Assembly (NCBI RefSeq): GCF_005377625.1
Contig: NZ_CP040098.1
Coordinates: 1,543,501-1,607,500 of the forward strand
Length of the DNA: 64,000 nucleotides
From: Desulfoglaeba alkanexedens ALDC
GTDB lineage: Bacteria; Desulfobacterota; Syntrophobacteria; Syntrophobacterales; DSM-9756
Direction of reading: 5' to 3'
The position numbers and the translations under genes are program-made. Positions 47,871-57,874 of the stretch are shown piece by piece. Under the pieces are notes generated by a model that saw only the letters and a program-made list of their open reading frames with translations, was not told the origin of the DNA and ran no database searches. The first letter of the stretch is position 1. Each line of letters opens with the position of its first letter.

Positions 47871-48624
47871 TTTCCGCCTCCCCGCCTCTTCCCAGGTACA
47901 CGTCGATCACGGTCGGGTCGTTGCTGACCTCTTCGAAAGTCCCCTCGCAAAGGACTCTTCCTTCGTGCAGTACGGTGACCGTCTTTGCGAACCTCTTTAC
48001 GAAATTCATATCGTGTTCCACCACGAGCACCGATCGTTCTTCTGCGATTTCCATCAGGATTTCCCCGGTCCTGTTCCTTTCCCGCCCGGTCATGCCGGCT
48101 ACCGGCTCATCGACAAGGAGGAGTTTCGGCTCCTGCATGATTGTCATGGCGATCTCGAGCCATTGCTTCTCACCGTGAGACAAGTATCCGGCCTTCTGGT
48201 CGGCCTTTTCATCAAGATCAACGTTCCGGAGCACTGCATGAATCCGGTCCCGCGCCGCACTGTCGGGTTTGCGAAAACAGGAAGAGACCAGGCCGCGCCC
48301 GCTCTTCAGTGAAAGCTCCATGTTTTCCAAAACGGTAAGATTTTCGAAGATCGACGGCGTCTGGAATTTTCTGCTCACCCCGCATCGCGCAATGCGGTAT
48401 TCGCTCAGTTTCCCGATATCGATATTATCCCCGAACAATACCTCGCCCTCGGTCGGCTTCACCTTCCCGCAGATAACGTCCAGCAGCGTTGTCTTCCCCG
48501 CACCGTTCGGCCCGATAAGAAAGCGGAGCTCTCCGGTGTCCATGTAAAAGTTCACTTTATTAAGGGCCTTGAAGCCGCTGAAATCGACCGAAACACGGTT
48601 TGCCTGCACTATTGCCATGGTCAT
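47857..48624 (-). CDS. urtD: Urea ABC transporter ATP-binding protein UrtD
   Basis: A LivG-type ATPase (255 residues): Walker [17 protein letters not shown], signature [15 protein letters not shown], Walker [16 protein letters not shown]. The [11 protein letters not shown] signature is characteristic of UrtD. It overlaps urtC by 4 bases and urtE by 14. Confidence 0.93.
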   Translation of the reverse strand: MTMAIVQANRVSVDFSGFKALNKVNFYMDTGELRFLIGPNGAGKTTLLDVICGKVKPTEGEVLFGDNIDIGKLSEYRIARCGVSRKFQTPSIFENLTVLENMELSLKSGRGLVSSCFRKPDSAARDRIHAVLRNVDLDEKADQKAGYLSHGEKQWLEIAMTIMQEPKLLLVDEPVAGMTGRERNRTGEILMEIAEERSVLVVEHDMNFVKRFAKTVTVLHEGRVLCEGTFEEVSNDPTVIDVYLGRGGEAENAFH

Positions 48625-49706
48625 CCCCTCGCCACCGGCGCCGGAGCCTTCTTACGCAGTGCGGCCCTGCCGTGTCCGCTCCTGAACCTGTCCAGGAGGC
48701 CGATTATGCCCTGCGGGAACAGGAGCACGACGGCGACAAACAAGGCGCCCTGGAAATAGAGCCAACTGTCGGGAAACGTCTCGCTCAGGTACGTTTTTGC
48801 AAAATTCACCGCGAGTGTGCCGAGAACAGCGCCGGCAAGGTTCCCCCGGCCTCCTACCGCAACCCATATCGCCATTTCGACTGAAGGGAGGATCCCCATC
48901 ATGGACGGCGAGATGATGCCGACCTGCGGCACGTAAAGGGCGCCTGCGAGACCGGCAAGACAGGCGGACAGGGAAAAGACGGCGACTTTGAAAAGGGTCG
49001 TGTTGTATCCGAGGAACCTGAGGCGGTTCTCACCATCCCTGATAGCGATGAAGATCCTGCCCATCTGCGTGGATACGAGCCATTTTGCAAAGAGGAAGAC
49101 AAGCATCAGGATTATCGCGGTGACTATATAAAGACCGCGCATGGTCGACGGTTCGGACAACGAATAGCCGAAGACGTCCTGAAAATTGGTGATCCCGTTG
49201 GTTCCGCCCGTATAGGGCTGCTGCCCGATGAACAGGATGGAAAATACAAGGGCCAGGGCCTGGGTCAGGATAGCGAAATAGGGTCCCTTGATCCGCGCCG
49301 TGAAGGTGGGGATTCCGATGATGACGGCAAGGACGACAGGCGCCAGGACAGCCATGGGGAGGGCAAACCAGGCGTGCGAAAAGGGTTTCCAGAACCAGGG
49401 AAGCTCTGTTAATCCGCTCCACATCATGAAATCGGGCAGGCTCTCCGACTGGAGTTTCAGGTACATGCCCATGGCATAGGCGCCGAGACTGAAGAACACA
49501 CCGTGCCCGAGGCTCAGTATGCCCGTATAGCCCCAGATGAGGTCTATCCCGATTGCAACGATGGCGAAGGAGAGGAATTTTCCAAGAAGGTTCAGGCGGA
49601 AATCGGAAAGCACAAGAGGCAGGACGAGAAGGACCGCGCAGAAGATGAGGAAGGAAAAGGCGTTTTTACCACCGGACAGAAAGTGAAGAATTGTCTTCGT
49701 CATCAT
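48621..49706 (-). CDS. urtC: Urea ABC transporter permease UrtC
   Basis: A LivM-type permease of 361 residues with about ten hydrophobic segments and [26 protein letters not shown] near the N-terminus. A long periplasmic insertion ([22 protein letters not shown]) is typical of UrtC. It lies 7 bases after urtB. Confidence 0.92.
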   Translation of the reverse strand: MMTKTILHFLSGGKNAFSFLIFCAVLLVLPLVLSDFRLNLLGKFLSFAIVAIGIDLIWGYTGILSLGHGVFFSLGAYAMGMYLKLQSESLPDFMMWSGLTELPWFWKPFSHAWFALPMAVLAPVVLAVIIGIPTFTARIKGPYFAILTQALALVFSILFIGQQPYTGGTNGITNFQDVFGYSLSEPSTMRGLYIVTAIILMLVFLFAKWLVSTQMGRIFIAIRDGENRLRFLGYNTTLFKVAVFSLSACLAGLAGALYVPQVGIISPSMMGILPSVEMAIWVAVGGRGNLAGAVLGTLAVNFAKTYLSETFPDSWLYFQGALFVAVVLLFPQGIIGLLDRFRSGHGRAALRKKAPAPVARG

Positions 49707-49713
49707 GCCGACC

Positions 49714-50607
49714 TCAATCCAAAGCCCTTGTTTTTATCGCAAAGAGTCCCGAAGGCCTCCACTGGAGGAAGATGATTACCAGGGTAAAGACGATCACCTT
49801 TCCCATACTCGACGTAGTCACATATTCAAAAAGCGGATTCGTGAGGCCTATCATCAGCGCCCCCGCAATGGTGCCGGACAGACTGCCCACACCCCCGAGC
49901 ACGACCACCATGAATGCGTCGACAATATAGTTCTGGCCCGTGGAGGGACCGATTGATCCGAGCAGGCTCACCGCGCAACCCGCGACCCCTGCGATGCCCG
50001 ATCCGATGGCAAAGGTAAGAGAGTCAACCTTTCTTATCTTGATGCCCATACAGGCGCTCATATCCCTGTTTTGCATGACTGCCCGCATTCTCCTTCCGCT
50101 CGAAGAACGGTTGACATAAAAATACATGCCCGCTACGGCAAAAACGGCCAGGGACAGGATGAATATCCTGTTGTAGGGAAGCTGAAAGCCGTCGAGGGGC
50201 TGAATGCCGCCTTGCAGCCAGTGCGGCGCCGTGACCTCCACGTTGTTGGCCCCGAAAATACTGCGCGCTCCCTGCTGGAGGATCAAGCTCAGGCCCCAGG
50301 TGGCGAGAATGCTTTCATACGGTCTTCCATAAAGGAAACGAATGAGGAGCTTTTCGACGATCAGGCCGAGAAGATAGGCAACGGCGAATGCAATGGGCAG
50401 GGCCAAAAGGAAGCTGATGCCTGTCTGATCCCCGTGAGACAGTCTTTGCATCACATAGGCGGTGTATGCCCCGACCATCAGGTATTCGCCGTGGGCGAAA
50501 TTGATCACCCCCATGATCCCGAAGGTGATGGAGAGACCCAAGGCGACAAGCAAAAGGATCGCGCTCAGGCTTAATCCGTTAAAGAGTTGGGAGAGAAAAA
50601 CTTCCAT
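49714..50607 (-). CDS. urtB: Urea ABC transporter permease UrtB
   Basis: A LivH-type permease (297 residues): [63 protein letters not shown]-type segment, and [12 protein letters not shown]. It forms the membrane channel with UrtC. Urea specificity follows from the linked urease genes. Confidence 0.92.
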   Translation of the reverse strand: MEVFLSQLFNGLSLSAILLLVALGLSITFGIMGVINFAHGEYLMVGAYTAYVMQRLSHGDQTGISFLLALPIAFAVAYLLGLIVEKLLIRFLYGRPYESILATWGLSLILQQGARSIFGANNVEVTAPHWLQGGIQPLDGFQLPYNRIFILSLAVFAVAGMYFYVNRSSSGRRMRAVMQNRDMSACMGIKIRKVDSLTFAIGSGIAGVAGCAVSLLGSIGPSTGQNYIVDAFMVVVLGGVGSLSGTIAGALMIGLTNPLFEYVTTSSMGKVIVFTLVIIFLQWRPSGLFAIKTRALD

Positions 50608-50666
50608 ATACGCCTCTTAGGCTGCAAGGGGGCGGGGAGGAGAGGAACCCACCCCCTTGCGGTGCG

Positions 50667-51896
50667 TTACTCGTCCACTATCTTGCCCGGGGCAAGGACT
50701 TTCTTCTTTGATACGAGAGCGGGAAAGGGGTCGGGTTCCACGACCTTGCCCGAGGTCCAGACGATATCGAACTGGCCGTCGCTTCTCACCTTCCCGATCT
50801 GTACAAGCTTCGACGTATGGTTGTTGATCTTGCTTACGGTCACCAGTCCTTCCGGTGCTTTGTAGGAGATGCCCTTCACCGCTTCCCTGACTTTCGCAAC
50901 ATCGGTGGTCCCTGCCTTCTTGACTGCTTCCGCCCACAGGTACACGCCGAAGTAACCCGCTTCGATAGGGTCGTCGGTTACCCGGTTTGCACCGTATCTT
51001 GCCTTGTAGTTCTTCACGAACGTCTCATTTTCCGGTGTCTTCATGCTCATAAAGTAGTTCCAGGCGGCATAGTGGCCGACCAGGTTGTCGGCTCCGATTG
51101 CCCTGATCTCGTCTTCTGCGATGCTCACCGACATGGTGGGAATATCTTCGGCGGAAATGCCTGCCGCCCGAAGCTGCTTGAAAAAGGCCACGTTGCTGTC
51201 GCCGTTCAAGGTATTGAAAACGACGTCCGGCTTTGCCGCCTTTATCTTGTTTATGACCGTGCTGTATTCGGTGTGGCCGAGGGGCGTATATTCCTCGCCT
51301 ACAAGTGTTCCGCCTTCCGCTTTCAGCTGCGCCTTAATGATGAGATTTGCGGTCCTGGGGAATACGTAGTCCGAACCGAGAAGGAACATCTTCTTCTTGT
51401 TCTGTTTGAGGAGCCATGTCACCGCCGGCATGATCTGCTGATTAGGGGCTGCCCCTGTATAGACTATGTTCTTCGACGCCTCCAGTCCTTCATACTGGAC
51501 GGGGTAGAACAACAGGTGGTCTGCCTTTTCAAAGACCGGCAGCACCGCCTTGCGGCTTGCCGAGGTCCAGCACCCGAAAACCACATCCACCTTATCCTTC
51601 CATATCAGTTTTTTGGCCTTCTCCGCGAAGGTCGGCCAATCCGAAGCTCCGTCCTCGATGATCGGCACGATCCGTCTGCCCAGGAGCCCGCCTTCTGCGT
51701 TGATCTCCTCTATTGCCATCAATGTTGCGTCTTTCACCGCGACCTCGCTGATCGACATGGTGCCGCTGAGAGAATGCAGCACCCCGACTTTTATCGGTTC
51801 CGCCGAAAAGGCGATGTTCCCCATTCCAAGTGACAGGACAAACATGACGGTCAGTATTACCCCTGCCATCCTTCCCACTATGCGACTATTCACCAT
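50667..51896 (-). CDS. urtA: Urea ABC transporter substrate-binding protein UrtA
   Basis: Type 1 periplasmic binding protein of 409 residues. Signal peptide ([22 protein letters not shown]), then [44 protein letters not shown] and [22 protein letters not shown], all specific for UrtA. ATG at 51896 follows AAGGAGG by eight bases. It opens the operon; a TTGACA-like box on the minus strand (52,004-52,009) touches the edge of the 52,005-52,129 repeat. Confidence 0.95.
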   Translation of the reverse strand: MVNSRIVGRMAGVILTVMFVLSLGMGNIAFSAEPIKVGVLHSLSGTMSISEVAVKDATLMAIEEINAEGGLLGRRIVPIIEDGASDWPTFAEKAKKLIWKDKVDVVFGCWTSASRKAVLPVFEKADHLLFYPVQYEGLEASKNIVYTGAAPNQQIMPAVTWLLKQNKKKMFLLGSDYVFPRTANLIIKAQLKAEGGTLVGEEYTPLGHTEYSTVINKIKAAKPDVVFNTLNGDSNVAFFKQLRAAGISAEDIPTMSVSIAEDEIRAIGADNLVGHYAAWNYFMSMKTPENETFVKNYKARYGANRVTDDPIEAGYFGVYLWAEAVKKAGTTDVAKVREAVKGISYKAPEGLVTVSKINNHTSKLVQIGKVRSDGQFDIVWTSGKVVEPDPFPALVSKKKVLAPGKIVDE

Positions 51897-52004
51897 TTTA
51901 AAGACCTCCTTGATCAGATTGATTTCCCGCCTTCTCCGGGGAAATGAGGTTAAAATATTCGTAGGGTTCTAAAGTGGAGACCGTAAGCAAAAAGGTTAAC
52001 GAAT

Positions 52005-52129
52005 GTCAAAAAATCCCCCTCTCCCTTGATGGGAGAGGGTTGGGGTGAGGGTGAGAAAATCAATGTATGTCAATCAGTTACATTCCCCTCCCCTTAATCC
52101 CCTCCCACAAGGGGAGGGGAAATAGAATT
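52005..52129. repeat. Double-hairpin repeat, inverted copy
   Basis: Nearly identical to the reverse complement of 12,555-12,679. It contains two GC-rich hairpins (CCCTCTCCC/GGGAGAGGG and CCCCTCCCC/GGGGAGGGG types). It sits between urtA and the ammonium-transporter remnant, so it may mark a recombination boundary. Beyond the remnant, 52,380-52,820 shows no supported gene. Confidence 0.85.
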
Positions 52130-52189
52130 TGGCATCAAATATTAGGTCTATTATTTTCTACGCTACCAAAATATTTTGTTGAACTTGTT

Positions 52190-52375
52190 GGTAGTAAAGG
52201 AGACGTCTCCCGAACGAGCGCCGTGGACAGCGGCAGCCACGCCGTGTCTGCGGCGTTCACCGCAGGAGGCATTTCCTCGGCAAGGGCTGTGGCTGCGCTC
52301 ATCACCAGCCCGGCTGACGTCCAACCCTGGACCCGGTTGCCCAGCCAACCCCCCCGGGATGATGGTTTTCCGCAT
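52190..52375 (-). pseudogene. Ammonium transporter (Amt) N-terminal remnant
   Basis: ATG at 52375 begins MRKTIIPGGLAGQP. After a frame change the sequence continues SAATALAEEMPPAVNAADTAWLPLSTALV, which matches the signal region and first helix of Amt proteins (the NxADTAWxLxSTALV motif). Homology then stops at about 52,190 and the rest of the gene is absent. It would once have been divergent in function from, but adjacent to, the urea operon. Confidence 0.6.
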
Positions 52376-52819
52376 TTTCTTATCAAAGAAAAGACCTCAT
52401 CGGTTCATTGGAACCTCCCACTTGATCACAAAGAATTGGAGCATGACGGTGCATCCCGTGTTTTGGTGAACGCTCAGATGGCCTCGGGACCCGTTTCTCT
52501 CAAGAGGCGTGCCAGGGGCGGGGGCAACCGGAGTCTTTCTATGTAACCAAGCGGATTAATAAGGTGAGTTATGGTATCGGGAAGAGGGGAAGCGCGATGA
52601 GAACCCTACAGACTCAAGAATATTGAAACGATTTTGTACTTACCCAAGAGCCGGGAGCCCTGTCGTTACAATTTGGTGCCGGAACAGTTGGTTTTGACAG
52701 CCTAAAATGGACCAGGAATAGAGGCGAGTGATAACCGAAAAGGACCATCTCCGGCGGTTGTCTTCCTGGTAAGGAGTTGTCTTCGTGGGACGGGCAAGCG
52801 TATAAAGACAGGCGCGGCG

Positions 52820-52852
52820 GCGTTTGCGGGACGCGCAGCGTCCCGCAAACGC
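52820..52852. terminator. Perfect 15-bp hairpin
   Basis: GCGTTTGCGGGACGC pairs perfectly with GCGTCCCGCAAACGC over a 3-base loop, ending six bases before the stop of the AT-rich gene at 52,858. It is GC-rich in an AT-rich context and lacks a T-run, so it may be a repeat-type palindrome that also serves as terminator. Confidence 0.55.
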
Positions 52853-52857
52853 ATTGC

Positions 52858-53388
52858 TCACGGGGCGCTGTTTTTTGCGCTCCCGTGCAGTAAGTTGTTC
52901 GCGATAATTTTCTTGTCAAAAGCACTTTTGATACCGTCTAATTCTTTTAGGAAATCTTTCGACTCCTTAAGCTTCTTGCAGCGTAATTTTTCATACATTT
53001 TGCTAAATAATTCTATAGTTCTTTCATTTAGTGCCAGATCTTTTTCTACTTTTTCGTGATAATATATTTCATGATTAAGTTGCGTCACAACAATGCTCGC
53101 CTCTGGAATCTGGCGGTATGATTCCGAATAGTATTGAGAACCCAAGAACAGTTCTATTGTTCTTTTAATTTCCTTGAGTTCTGAGATATAAATTTCCTTT
53201 GTAGTTTTGTCCTTTTTTATATTGCCATTATCTACGCAATTCACAGTTGCATTATAAAACCTTATGCATGCTGAAATTAGTAGCGATTTGTTTTTCTTTA
53301 TTTCTGAATTGAAAGAATATTTAGCCGTGTGATAGGCAACTACTATGGATGCAATAACGCCAAGTCCCGATATCATTTCGCTATACAT
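52858..53388 (-). CDS. AT-rich hypothetical protein with N-terminal membrane segment
   Basis: I do not recognise it. The product (176 residues from ATG 53388 with GAGG upstream; 181 from ATG 53403) has a hydrophobic start (MISGLGVIASIVVAYHTA), then a charged, helical body rich in K, E, N and I (SELKEIKRTIELFLGS, EKVEKDLALNERTIELFSKMYEKL). Base composition is far more AT-rich than its neighbours, indicating transfer from another genome. The gene is isolated. The flanks (53,404-53,886) show no gene, only an AGCCTGG/CCAGGCT inverted repeat at 53,712-53,740. Confidence 0.6.
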   Translation of the reverse strand: MYSEMISGLGVIASIVVAYHTAKYSFNSEIKKNKSLLISACIRFYNATVNCVDNGNIKKDKTTKEIYISELKEIKRTIELFLGSQYYSESYRQIPEASIVVTQLNHEIYYHEKVEKDLALNERTIELFSKMYEKLRCKKLKESKDFLKELDGIKSAFDKKIIANNLLHGSAKNSAP

Positions 53389-53886
53389 AATATTCTGCCT
53401 CATATTTTACGATTTCGACATCCGCCACGGCTACTGTCCTCTATGCCGCGAACTTGTTGTTTTACCCAATCTCGGTTTATCCGGGACGGCTCCTAGTCAA
53501 TCCGTGTACTGACCGCTACCATACTAACCGGCACCCCCTGGTCAAGGGGAGATCGAATGAAAAATCACTTGGCCAGCATCAGGTTGCCAATAACCATAGC
53601 ACGACTGTTTTGATGTTATGGAGATTGTGTATAAGAGAAATATCGAAACTGAAAAATATGACGTGAGATCTCAATAATCTCCTGAACAGCGGCGGCAACT
53701 CGGGGTAACGTAGCCTGGATTAATGTGAGGAGGCCAGGCTGCAATGGAGATAGTCCCCGAAGTTATCATTATTGCTCACTTCACGAGAGGGACCCTGATT
53801 CAGCGCGCCATCCGCTCTTCGCCCTGTAGGCTGGTTAACTGCGTTTGACATTTACAGTTTCCAAATTTCTGATGTACGGTCAGTAT

Positions 53887-54762
53887 TTATTGGGTCCCTA
53901 CATATACAGGTCGGAACATCTCTTCGCCCATTTGGAGGGCGCTTTCAATAGTCCTGAGCATCCTGTGCTGGTCTTGGGGCATTTTGCCGTGGACATCCAC
54001 ATAATTGGTGTAGTGATCACTGACCACCTGAGAGGTGACGTCCAGATTCCGAATGATCTCCGCTGATTCGCGGAGGGCTTCGTGAGGACTGAGCACCTGG
54101 AATCGGCCGCTTCGGATCTGGTGGAGGAGAAGCGTATTGATCTTGGGGAGAAATGTCCGGATACGGATAAAATCGGGATTGATGGCATTCAGGGCCTTCG
54201 CCGTGAGCAGGGCGTGCTCCCGACTCCTCTCCCTTCCGCCGATGCCGATCATGACATACTCGCTCAGCTCGATTCCCGCCGCCATCACCCATTGCCCCGC
54301 CTCGATCTGCTCTTGGGCCGTAGTCCCTTTCTTGATCCGTCGAAGAACGACATCATCTCCGCTTTCAAGGCCCACATGGATGCGGGTCAAACCAGCCTGT
54401 TTGAGTTTGATCAGATCAGACAATCCTTTGCGATGAATGTATTGCGAGGAGCCGTATACGGTGATGCGTTCAAGATGCGGGAAAAGCGCGTGAGCATGGA
54501 TGCAGATGGCGGCCAGATCTTCCGTGGGCATGGCAATGGTGTTGCCTGCCGGGAAGAAGATACTCCTGATCCCACCGCCATAATCGCGTCGAGCCTCCTC
54601 GAGATCAGCCTTAATATCAGACACCGGACGCACTTTATATGGCGGACCCTTCTTGTAGACCATGCAGAAGGTGCACTTGTTGTGCGGACAACCTACGGTA
54701 GCTTGGATCAGCAGGCTGTCTGCCTCGCTTGGAGGGCGGTATATCGGGCCTTCATAGTGCAT
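53887..54762 (-). CDS. Radical SAM protein with CX4CX2C cluster motif
   Basis: The 291-residue protein has the cluster motif ATVGCPHNKCTFC (CX4CX2C), an AdoMet-binding region (SIFFPAGNTIAMPTEDL, ITVYGSSQYI) and LTRIHVGLESGDDVVLRRI. It resembles a widespread family of uncharacterised radical SAM proteins with the GCxHNxCxFC motif. ATG at 54762 (MHYEGPIYRPPSEADSLLIQ) starts the conserved part; the longer frame from 54810 lacks support. It is monocistronic. Confidence 0.82.
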   Translation of the reverse strand: MHYEGPIYRPPSEADSLLIQATVGCPHNKCTFCMVYKKGPPYKVRPVSDIKADLEEARRDYGGGIRSIFFPAGNTIAMPTEDLAAICIHAHALFPHLERITVYGSSQYIHRKGLSDLIKLKQAGLTRIHVGLESGDDVVLRRIKKGTTAQEQIEAGQWVMAAGIELSEYVMIGIGGRERSREHALLTAKALNAINPDFIRIRTFLPKINTLLLHQIRSGRFQVLSPHEALRESAEIIRNLDVTSQVVSDHYTNYVDVHGKMPQDQHRMLRTIESALQMGEEMFRPVYVGTQ

Positions 54763-55054
54763 GCTCTCTCTGTTGCTCTTCTTTCTCTCTGCGGATTGGC
54801 CAAATGCCACATTGGCGCCGAGACATCCGAGGCTTCGCTTTTTTCAGGGCATGGCCTTGGCCGCCCGCTGCAATTGAGATGACGTGTTAATAATTCGCTC
54901 TTTTGAGAAAAGAATATAGCGCAAACGGGCTTGGGGCGTCAATGGACCGCAGGATATCTGGATATTCGATATAGCGGTTGGGGCGCCGAGGCGGAATCGG
55001 AGCGCAAGCGAACCGCGATGTTACGGGTCAGAATAATATTTTAGTGACAGACAC

Positions 55055-55861
55055 CGCCCCTACATTCAACTCAACTGTGCGGCGCTCAACGAATCTCTCT
55101 TGGAAACCGAACTGTTCGGTCACGTCAAAGGCGCTTTCACCGGCGCCTACACCCACCGGGAAGGGCGGTTCGAGGCGGCCAACGGCGGTGACCTCTTTCT
55201 GGACGAGATCGGGGACGTGCCCCTGTCCATCCAGGTGAAACTGCTGCGTGTGCTGGAAAGCAAGCAGATTGAACGGGTCGGGGATCACCGGCCGATTTCG
55301 GTGGATGTCCGCATCATCACCGCCACCAACCGAAACCTTTATCGGCTGGTCACCGAAAGCAGATTCCGCGAAGACTTTTTCTTCCGCATCAACGTGATCC
55401 CCATCCATCTCCCGCCGCTTCGCGAGCGGATGGAGGACATCCCGCTGCTGGTGGATACCTTTATCCGAAGGCTTCGAAAGAAGAGCGGGAAGTCCATCAC
55501 GGGTTTAAGGCCTGAAGCCATGCAGCGGTTCATGAATCACGCCTGGCCGGGAAACGTGCGGGAGTTGAAAGGAACGCTGGAATACGCCTTCGTCATCGCT
55601 GAAACCGGGCTCATCCGGCCCGAACATCTTCCGGCGCCCGTCACCGGGACCCCTTACGTGCCGCCCCAGGCCGAGCCGGTGGCCGCCTTACAGCCGGGCG
55701 GAGAAGAAAAAACCCAGCTCATCCGCGCTCTCAAGCAGGCCGGCGGCAATCAAAGCGAGGCCGCAAGTATCCACGGCGTAAGCCGGGTCACCGTGTGGAA
55801 CCGCATGAAGCGTCATGGGATCGACCTCAAGCGGATCGTGGCCGCGGCCTCCCGTCCCTGA
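55055..55861 (+). pseudogene. Sigma-54-dependent activator, 5' truncated
   Basis: Homology begins abruptly with [20 protein letters not shown] and continues through the GAFTGA loop ([17 protein letters not shown]), Walker [12 protein letters not shown], the R-finger region and a Fis-type HTH ([25 protein letters not shown]). Walker A and any sensor domain are missing. In-frame translation could only start at TTG 55100. Without the P-loop it cannot hydrolyse ATP. Sequence just upstream (gggtcagaataatattttag) is unrelated. The gap 54,763-55,054 holds no gene. Confidence 0.85.
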
Positions 55862-55896
55862 AGCGCCGGGACGGGCGGCTCCGCCGGCGACAACGA

Positions 55897-57870
55897 TCAG
55901 AAATCATCGAAATCCGGGGCCGCCCCCGCCGGTGTCTCCTTTCGGACGAAAAGCGGACCACTCTCCGACGACCTCGGGGATGCATCGGGCCGGGAAGCCG
56001 TTCGGTCATCGACGGCTTTCGCCCGTGATCCCGAAGCCCCGGTGCGTTTCTCCCGCCTGGAAGACAGCGGAACCCCGCCCAAAGCCTCTTCCCTTTTCGA
56101 ACGCACGACCAGGTCTCCCAACTCCCGGGCCTCGTCGAGAATTTGGGCCGCAAGGGCCTTCATTTCCTCGGAAGCCGCCGCCGTCTCTTCGGCACTGGCC
56201 GCATTCTGCTGTACCGCACTGTCCAACTCCTGGATGGCCGAATTGATCTGCTCGATCCCCTTCTGCTGTTCGGCGCTGGCGTCAGCGATTTCTTTCACCA
56301 GATTCGTCACGGACTTGGCGTCTTCACCCATCTTGATGAAGGATGTTAGGGTTTCGCCGATGAGTTTCCCGCCGTTATCCACCTGCTGGATCATTTCCCC
56401 GATGATGTTCTGAGTGCTTCTGGAGGCGTCGGCCGCGCGCATAGCGAGACTTCGGACTTCTTCAGCCACCACCGAGAAGCCTGCCCCGGCTTCTCCGGCT
56501 CGAGCGGCCTCCACTGCGGCGTTCAGCGCCAGGAGATTGGTCTGGAAGGCGATTTCATCGATGGTCTTGATGATCTTGCTCGCTTCGGCGCCCGTCGTTG
56601 AAACCTCCGACATGGCTTGAGCGGTCTGCTTCAGCGACTTGTGGCTCGTTTTCATACTCGCCGCGGTCAGATTCGCGAGGCCATCCAACTGCTTCACGCT
56701 TTCCGTGTTCCGTCGAACCATGGAGGTCATCTCTTCCATGGCGGAAGCGATTTCTTCCAGGGATGCGGCCTGGCGGGCGGTGCCGTCGGCTAGTCTCGTC
56801 CCCGAAACCGCGACCTCCATGGTGGAGGTCTGCAGGTCCCCAGCGCTACGCTCAAACACCGCGACGGCCCGCGCCAGGGTTCCGATGATGCTCCTTCTGG
56901 ATACGAAGAAGACCACAAGCATGGTCAGAAGCAGCACGGCGAGGACCCCCGAGGAGATCCACAGCGCCCGCACCGACGCCGCGCGGATCGTCTCAACGCT
57001 CCGCACGGTATCGGCCAATTCCGATGCGATGACCGTGTCCAGATCCTGAATCACCTGCGACAGAACCTGAAAGAAGGCATGGGCGTCCACCTCGAACGTC
57101 CCGTCCCTCGATCCATGAAGGATGTCGAGAAACAGCCGTTCGCTTTCGTTCCAGTGCGGCTGCGCCTGAACGCGTGCGAGCTGGTCCTCTCCCTTCTTCG
57201 ACAGGACCATGGCGGGGCTGGCGAGGCTCGCGCGAAAGGCGCCGCGGTATTCTATGAGCGCCCTGGTCTCACCGTCGGTGAGCGGCTTCTTTCGGGCCAG
57301 CACCGAGGATCCGAATCCCCGGAGCCTGCCCGCGTTTTCCTTTGCGAAATCCAGAAGGGAGATCGTCACCAGCCGCTTGCCAATACCCTTGGTAGTGTTG
57401 GCATTGCAGCACGCCTTTTCCACGTCGAGCAGGGTTCCCACGATCTGCGAATAAGCCTTGAAGCTTTCGCCGGCGGCCATCCGCCGGTCCACCTCGTCTC
57501 TCAGCCGGCCGAGGTTTTCCCGGGCCGCGCGCAGCTCGCGCTTGGCTTCTTCGGCGATGGTGGCCTCATCCAGGAGTTCCGAAAGGGAGGCGAATGCCCG
57601 GTCGGTTTCCCCGCGCTGAGTTTGGAGCTGCGCCTTCACGTCTTCCCCGGAAAGCTCGAGGGCCGACAACCCCCGCTCCTTCTGAAGCGCCGTGAGGGTC
57701 CGCGATGTTTCGGCCATCAGCCGGACATTGGCGTCCATCCGCTCTTCGATGGCCACGTCCCGTACCTTGTCCCTCATCTGAACCCCCGCAAAGCCGAACA
57801 CCGCCATCAGAGGCAACGCCGCCAGCGCAACGATTCTCCTGCCGATCGTCCATTGTCCGCCTACCCTCAT
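55897..57870 (-). CDS. Methyl-accepting chemotaxis protein with NIT-type sensor domain
   Basis: The 657-residue receptor has a first membrane helix (IVALAALPLMAVFGFAGVQM), a periplasmic helical domain of about 270 residues with RTLTALQKERGLSALELSG (the nitrate/nitrite-sensing NIT pattern), a second helix (ALWISSGVLAVLLLTMLVVFFV) and the signalling domain with the hairpin tip EIAFQTNLLALNAAVEAARAGEAG and FSVVAEEVRSLAMRAA. The C-terminal tail is long and polar. The NIT call rests on the QKERGLS motif and architecture; nitrate/nitrite sensing would fit the HAO-like pair. Confidence 0.85.
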   Translation of the reverse strand: MRVGGQWTIGRRIVALAALPLMAVFGFAGVQMRDKVRDVAIEERMDANVRLMAETSRTLTALQKERGLSALELSGEDVKAQLQTQRGETDRAFASLSELLDEATIAEEAKRELRAARENLGRLRDEVDRRMAAGESFKAYSQIVGTLLDVEKACCNANTTKGIGKRLVTISLLDFAKENAGRLRGFGSSVLARKKPLTDGETRALIEYRGAFRASLASPAMVLSKKGEDQLARVQAQPHWNESERLFLDILHGSRDGTFEVDAHAFFQVLSQVIQDLDTVIASELADTVRSVETIRAASVRALWISSGVLAVLLLTMLVVFFVSRRSIIGTLARAVAVFERSAGDLQTSTMEVAVSGTRLADGTARQAASLEEIASAMEEMTSMVRRNTESVKQLDGLANLTAASMKTSHKSLKQTAQAMSEVSTTGAEASKIIKTIDEIAFQTNLLALNAAVEAARAGEAGAGFSVVAEEVRSLAMRAADASRSTQNIIGEMIQQVDNGGKLIGETLTSFIKMGEDAKSVTNLVKEIADASAEQQKGIEQINSAIQELDSAVQQNAASAEETAAASEEMKALAAQILDEARELGDLVVRSKREEALGGVPLSSRREKRTGASGSRAKAVDDRTASRPDASPRSSESGPLFVRKETPAGAAPDFDDF

Positions 57871-57874
57871 TGAA

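Noticed and set aside
51897-52010. Sigma-54 (GG-N10-GC) promoter for the urea operon
   Set aside because: I found no GG and GC pair with the required spacing near consensus; only a weak TTGACA-like box at the repeat edge.
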